Positions 6,681 through 8,607 of a stretch of 8,607 nucleotides of DNA are shown here, piece by piece. The stretch is from the NCBI GenBank assembly GCA_030613225.1, contig JAUWMJ010000100.1, positions 1 to 8,607 on the forward strand. Direction: 5' to 3'. Position numbers and translations under genes: made by a program. The notes under the pieces are model-generated. The model had not been told where the DNA came from and ran no database searches. It saw only the letters and a program-made list of their open reading frames with translations. The first letter of the stretch is position 1. Each line of letters opens with the position of its first letter. This stretch comes from Desulfobacterales bacterium. Lineage in GTDB: Bacteria > Desulfobacterota > Desulfobacteria > Desulfobacterales > JAUWMJ01.

Positions 6681-6770
6681 TTGGCTGATATAATATGTAT
6701 TCAATATTCATAGAGTTAAAAAGAACTATGGGCTCTCAAGTAAAAAGTTGTCCATATTTAATTTGGGGAG

Positions 6771-6799
6771 ATTATATATCGGGGCAATAGTAAGCGCAA
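6771..6799 (-). promoter_or_regulatory. Upstream promoter candidate P2 with CRP/FNR-like sites
   Basis: On the minus strand TTGCGC (6794-6799), 17 bases, then TATAAT (6771-6776): a weak -35 with a perfect -10, typical of an activator-dependent promoter. The start would be near 6764, about 410 bases before the LpoB-like gene. TGTGA/TCACA-type dyads are centred about 41.5 and 64.5 bases upstream of that start. Nothing clearly coding follows before lpoB, so it would serve the lipoprotein cluster or an untranslated RNA. Confidence 0.5.
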
Positions 6800-6813
6800 T
6801 GAAATATATCACA
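6798..6813 (-). promoter_or_regulatory. Degenerate CRP/FNR-like site overlapping P2 -35
   Basis: The minus strand reads TGTGA (6809-6813), six bases, then TCATT (6798-6802), 8 of 10 matches to the TGTGA-N6-TCACA core. Its centre at 6805.5 is 41.5 bases before the predicted P2 start, the position of class II CRP-type activators, and it overlaps the weak -35. The evidence is pattern only. Confidence 0.3.
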
Positions 6814-6818
6814 TAATA

Positions 6819-6838
6819 AGTGTGAAATCCGTCACACT
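6819..6838. promoter_or_regulatory. Perfect CRP/FNR-family-like dyad AGTGTGA-N6-TCACACT
   Basis: Seven-base arms AGTGTGA (6819-6825) and TCACACT (6832-6838) are exact inverses around six bases. They contain the full TGTGA-N6-TCACA core recognised by CRP-type regulators in enterobacteria. The regulator in this organism is unknown; several CRP/FNR-family proteins use related dyads. It lies about 64 bases upstream of the predicted P2 start, near but not exactly at the classical -61.5 class I position. It sits about 450 bases from the plus-strand TolC-fusion gene, with no good plus-strand promoter next to it. Confidence 0.5.
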
Positions 6839-6876
6839 ATTGATAGTTTCGTACAGAGTCGGAAAATACCTCTTTT

Positions 6877-6956
6877 CGTCATTCCTGCGGAAGCCGGAAT
6901 CCAGTTATAATAAATGGTTACAGATTGTCAGGACTCCGGTTTTCACCGGAGTGACG
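6877..6956. repeat. CGTCATTCC-type dispersed repeat, copy D, with two hairpins
   Basis: An 80-base element bounded by CGTCATTCC (6877-6885) and GGAGTGACG (6948-6956), inverse at 8 of 9 positions. The left half can fold as ATTCC-GC / GC-GGAAT (6881-6900). The right half is a perfect 8-bp stem, ACTCCGGT/ACCGGAGT, with loop TTTC (6933-6952). A run of T follows at 6958-6963, so in plus-strand transcripts the right hairpin could act as a weak terminator before copy B. The ends match those of repeat C. Confidence 0.75.
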
Positions 6957-6977
6957 ATTTTTTACGAAAGGTTTTTA

Positions 6978-7244
6978 GTAACCGTTCACGGTTCAGAGGT
7001 TCAAGGTTCAGGGTTAGGGAGAAGGACAAAATTGAAGACCCGAAGTTCTCGTAAAAAAGGCTGGTTTGCCAAATAATTGCCAATGCGCCGCCAATTTTCA
7101 GATTGGAAATGACGAAGCCGGGCTTGTCTCGTCGTAGCTTTCAAGCGAAGCCGGACGCTACTTACATAAATACGTCTCCAAAATTCAGTCCGGGACAAGA
7201 ATGCAACCTTGAACCCCTGAACCTTTGAACCTGTGAACGGCTAC
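6978..7244 (+). repeat. Dispersed inverted-repeat element, copy B (MITE-like)
   Basis: A 267-bp non-coding element bounded by GTAACCGTTCAC (6978-6989) and GTGAACGGCTAC (7233-7244), inverse at 11 of 12 positions. The inverted arms extend further inward, about 35-40 bases. The left arm iterates GGTTCA units (6990-7013) and the right arm iterates TGAACC units (7208-7232). The interior aligns with copy A in the same orientation, with shared blocks CAATGCGCC, CAATTTTCA, GACGAAGCCGGGCTTGTCT and TAGCTTTCAAGC. A small palindrome CCAATTTTCAGATTGG (7090-7105) sits in the core. No transposase or clear target duplication is seen. It ends 39 bases before the TolC-fusion gene. Confidence 0.82.
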
Positions 7245-7252
7245 GGTATTTT
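7225..7252 (+). promoter_or_regulatory. Weak promoter candidate at the edge of repeat copy B
   Basis: TTGAAC (7225-7230), 16 bases, then TATTTT (7247-7252), within an AT-rich stretch that also contains TATTAT (7252-7257). It lies 30-60 bases before the TolC-fusion ATG. If real, the -35 box is supplied by the right arm of the repeat element. Both hexamers are imperfect, so confidence is low, but no better promoter is visible close to this gene. Confidence 0.25.
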
Positions 7253-7283
7253 ATTATATTTGCTTTAGAAAAAAGGAATTTTT

Positions 7284-8607
7284 ATGCGTCGATTATTATT
7301 TTTACTGCTGTTTTTTTTAATTTGTTCCACACCATCTTTTGGTGCACCGCAACAGGTGACCGTCGGTGTTGTAACCGATGGTCCTTCTTTGCGTATGGAC
7401 AAGGTAATTAGCTTTATCAATAAAGAAATCCAACTATTGATCAAAAATGAGTTTGATGTCCGGTTACAGGAGAACAAAAGACTGGATGGCGGCTGGCAGC
7501 GAAATGGGATCGAATCGGCTTTGTCTCAGCTATATAAAGACCCGGAAGTTGATATTGTCATTGCCCTGGGATTTGGCTCAGCCGCAGTTGCCGTCTCCCT
7601 GGAAAATCATCCAAAACCAACACTTGCCGCGGTAATTTTTAATCATCACCTGGTAAATGCGCCCAACAAGGGGAACAGCTCCGGCAAACATAATCTTGCC
7701 TACATAAGTATCCAGGCCGACCTTGCAACCGAACTGAAAACATTTCGTGAAGTTGTTGATTTCACAAACATTGCTCTCTTAAGTGATTCTTTGATGATGG
7801 AAGTGATGCCTGCCCTGGCCACAGAAGGTGCTAAGATAGCCACTGAGATGGGGATAAAGATATTTCCTGTGCTCCATGGTGGAAAAGGCGATGACCTTGT
7901 TTCCCGCCTGCCATCAGATATAGATGCCGTTTTGATCGGAGCATTACCACGGCTGGATGAAGCACAGATGGCCAAATTATTGAGTAACCTTATTGAGCTT
8001 GGTTTACCAAGTTACAGCCTGACAGGATCCCACCTTGTTGAGCAGGGAGCCCTGGCTACCGCTGTCCCGTTCGGAAACTGGCAGCGGCGTACAAGGCGTC
8101 TGGCTCTGGATTTACAGGCAGTGCTGTTTGGTGATGATCCCAAGGACATGAAGGTGTTTGTCGAGGATCGGAGACGATTGATCATTAATATGGAAACTGC
8201 ACGCCGCCTGCAGATCTCGCCTCCATTCGATGTTATGCTTGAAGCAGAAAAGTTAAATGACGAGCCTGAAAGCGCAACTGTACGCTGGACATTAAGTGAA
8301 GCTGCAAAAATAGCACTTCTTGAAAACCTTGGTATACGCGCCTCAAAGCTTGGAGTTGAAGCCGGAGCAAAGCAGGTGGATGAGGCAAGGGCAAATCTTT
8401 TTCCCCAGCTTTCCATTGGTGTTGACCAGCAGCTTCGTGATGATTCCAACCCCAGTGTCGTTTCGGGGGGAATAGCGGAAAAACAAGGCACAGCAGCCCT
8501 TAGCTTAAGTCAGGTTCTTTACAATGAATCCACATGGGCAAACCTGGATATTGTAAAGGCGCAACAGACTGCAAGGATTGCAGAGGATAACCAGACAAAA
8601 CTTGATG
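7284..8607 (+). CDS. Fusion of ABC substrate-binding-like domain and TolC-family outer-membrane efflux protein, partial (continues beyond right edge)
   Basis: 441 codons are open without a stop up to the window end. An AAGGA lies just before the ATG. Residues 1-21 are a Sec signal peptide (MRRLLFLLLFF...TPSFGA); its Cys14 has no lipobox. Residues about 23-325 match the COG2984/ABC_sub_bind pattern: VDIVIALGFGSAAVAVSLE (88-106), PTLAAVIF, a central hinge with NIALLSDS, VDAVLIGALPRL, GLPSYSLTGSHLVEQGALATAVPFGNWQRR, and the hallmark end INMETARRLQISPPFDVMLEAEKL. From residue 333 (VRWTLSEAAKIALLENLGI) the TolC/OEP start follows, with LGVEAGAKQVDEARANLFPQLSIGVDQQ and later SLSQVLYNESTWANLDIV, the usual helix and first strands. 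The protein would put a sensor-like domain in the periplasm on an outer-membrane channel. The rest of the channel lies outside. No indel separates the halves, so a natural fusion is favoured. Confidence 0.9.
   Translation, partial: MRRLLFLLLFFLICSTPSFGAPQQVTVGVVTDGPSLRMDKVISFINKEIQLLIKNEFDVRLQENKRLDGGWQRNGIESALSQLYKDPEVDIVIALGFGSAAVAVSLENHPKPTLAAVIFNHHLVNAPNKGNSSGKHNLAYISIQADLATELKTFREVVDFTNIALLSDSLMMEVMPALATEGAKIATEMGIKIFPVLHGGKGDDLVSRLPSDIDAVLIGALPRLDEAQMAKLLSNLIELGLPSYSLTGSHLVEQGALATAVPFGNWQRRTRRLALDLQAVLFGDDPKDMKVFVEDRRRLIINMETARRLQISPPFDVMLEAEKLNDEPESATVRWTLSEAAKIALLENLGIRASKLGVEAGAKQVDEARANLFPQLSIGVDQQLRDDSNPSVVSGGIAEKQGTAALSLSQVLYNESTWANLDIVKAQQTARIAEDNQTKLD

Noticed and set aside
6690..6760. 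Tiny minus-strand peptides of 9 and 20 residues after P2
   Set aside because: Each has an ATG and stop but no ribosome-binding site, and the 20-residue frame enters repeat C, so coding is unsupported.
6822..7076. Plus-strand open frame of 84 codons
   Set aside because: It runs through repeat D and into repeat B, starts inside the CRP-like dyad and lacks a ribosome site. The peptide is a translation of repeats.
7001..7198. Minus-strand open frame of 65 codons as a gene
   Set aside because: It lies inside repeat copy B, has no Shine-Dalgarno, and copy A has a stop just upstream in the same frame. Kept only as a low-interest observation on the repeat core.
748..7244. Composite transposon bounded by copies A and B
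   Set aside because: No transposase, no target duplication, and the copies look diverged rather than recently inserted. Housekeeping-like operon content also argues against a mobile cargo.
8012..8491. Minus-strand open frame of 159 codons
   Set aside because: Antisense to the substrate-binding/TolC fusion, which carries clear family motifs on the plus strand. The opposite frame has shadow composition.

Overview
The window looks like a chromosomal segment of a Gram-negative, moderately AT-rich bacterium. I infer Desulfobacterota (the former Deltaproteobacteria, perhaps a Desulfobacterales-like lineage). The basis is indirect: several outer-membrane-type lipoproteins, a TolC-type channel, TTGACA/TATAAT promoters and two families of dispersed inverted repeats, including one with CGTCATTCC ends. 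No rRNA, tRNA or CRISPR array is visible, so the taxonomy is inference only.

Layout from left to right: (1) 1-665, minus strand: most of an NAD kinase gene (nadK), whose 3' end runs off the left edge. (2) 666-1155: a non-coding stretch with a 296-bp inverted-repeat-ended element (copy A) and a 20-bp-stem hairpin just after the end of the next gene cluster. (3) 1156-6354, minus strand: five co-directional envelope genes. In transcription order they are an LpoB-like lipoprotein, a COG3014-type lipoprotein, a long LPP20-domain lipoprotein, a 257-base gap holding another inverted-repeat segment, a secreted trypsin-like protease with a Pro/Lys-rich tail, and a short LPP20-domain lipoprotein. (4) 6355-7283: a long intergenic region with a near-perfect sigma-70 promoter for the cluster, a second upstream promoter candidate overlapped by CRP/FNR-like dyads, two CGTCATTCC-type repeats and a second copy (B) of the large inverted-repeat element. 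(5) 7284-8607, plus strand: a gene running off the right edge that fuses a periplasmic ABC substrate-binding-like domain to the start of a TolC-family outer-membrane efflux protein.

Four of the five cluster products carry a lipobox with Ala or Val, not Asp, after the lipidated Cys. By the E. coli Lol rule this predicts the outer membrane. The fifth is a periplasmic serine protease. LpoB of E. coli activates the peptidoglycan synthase PBP1B from the outer membrane, so the cluster may be an outer-membrane module for wall synthesis or envelope quality control. The two LPP20 proteins share a signature and flank the protease, which suggests duplication. The roles of the COG3014 and LPP20 proteins are unknown, and a joint function is inferred only from linkage and shared localisation. 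The strongest candidates for something undescribed are the substrate-binding-domain/TolC fusion, the lipoprotein-protease cluster, and the CRP-like-site promoter far upstream of it.
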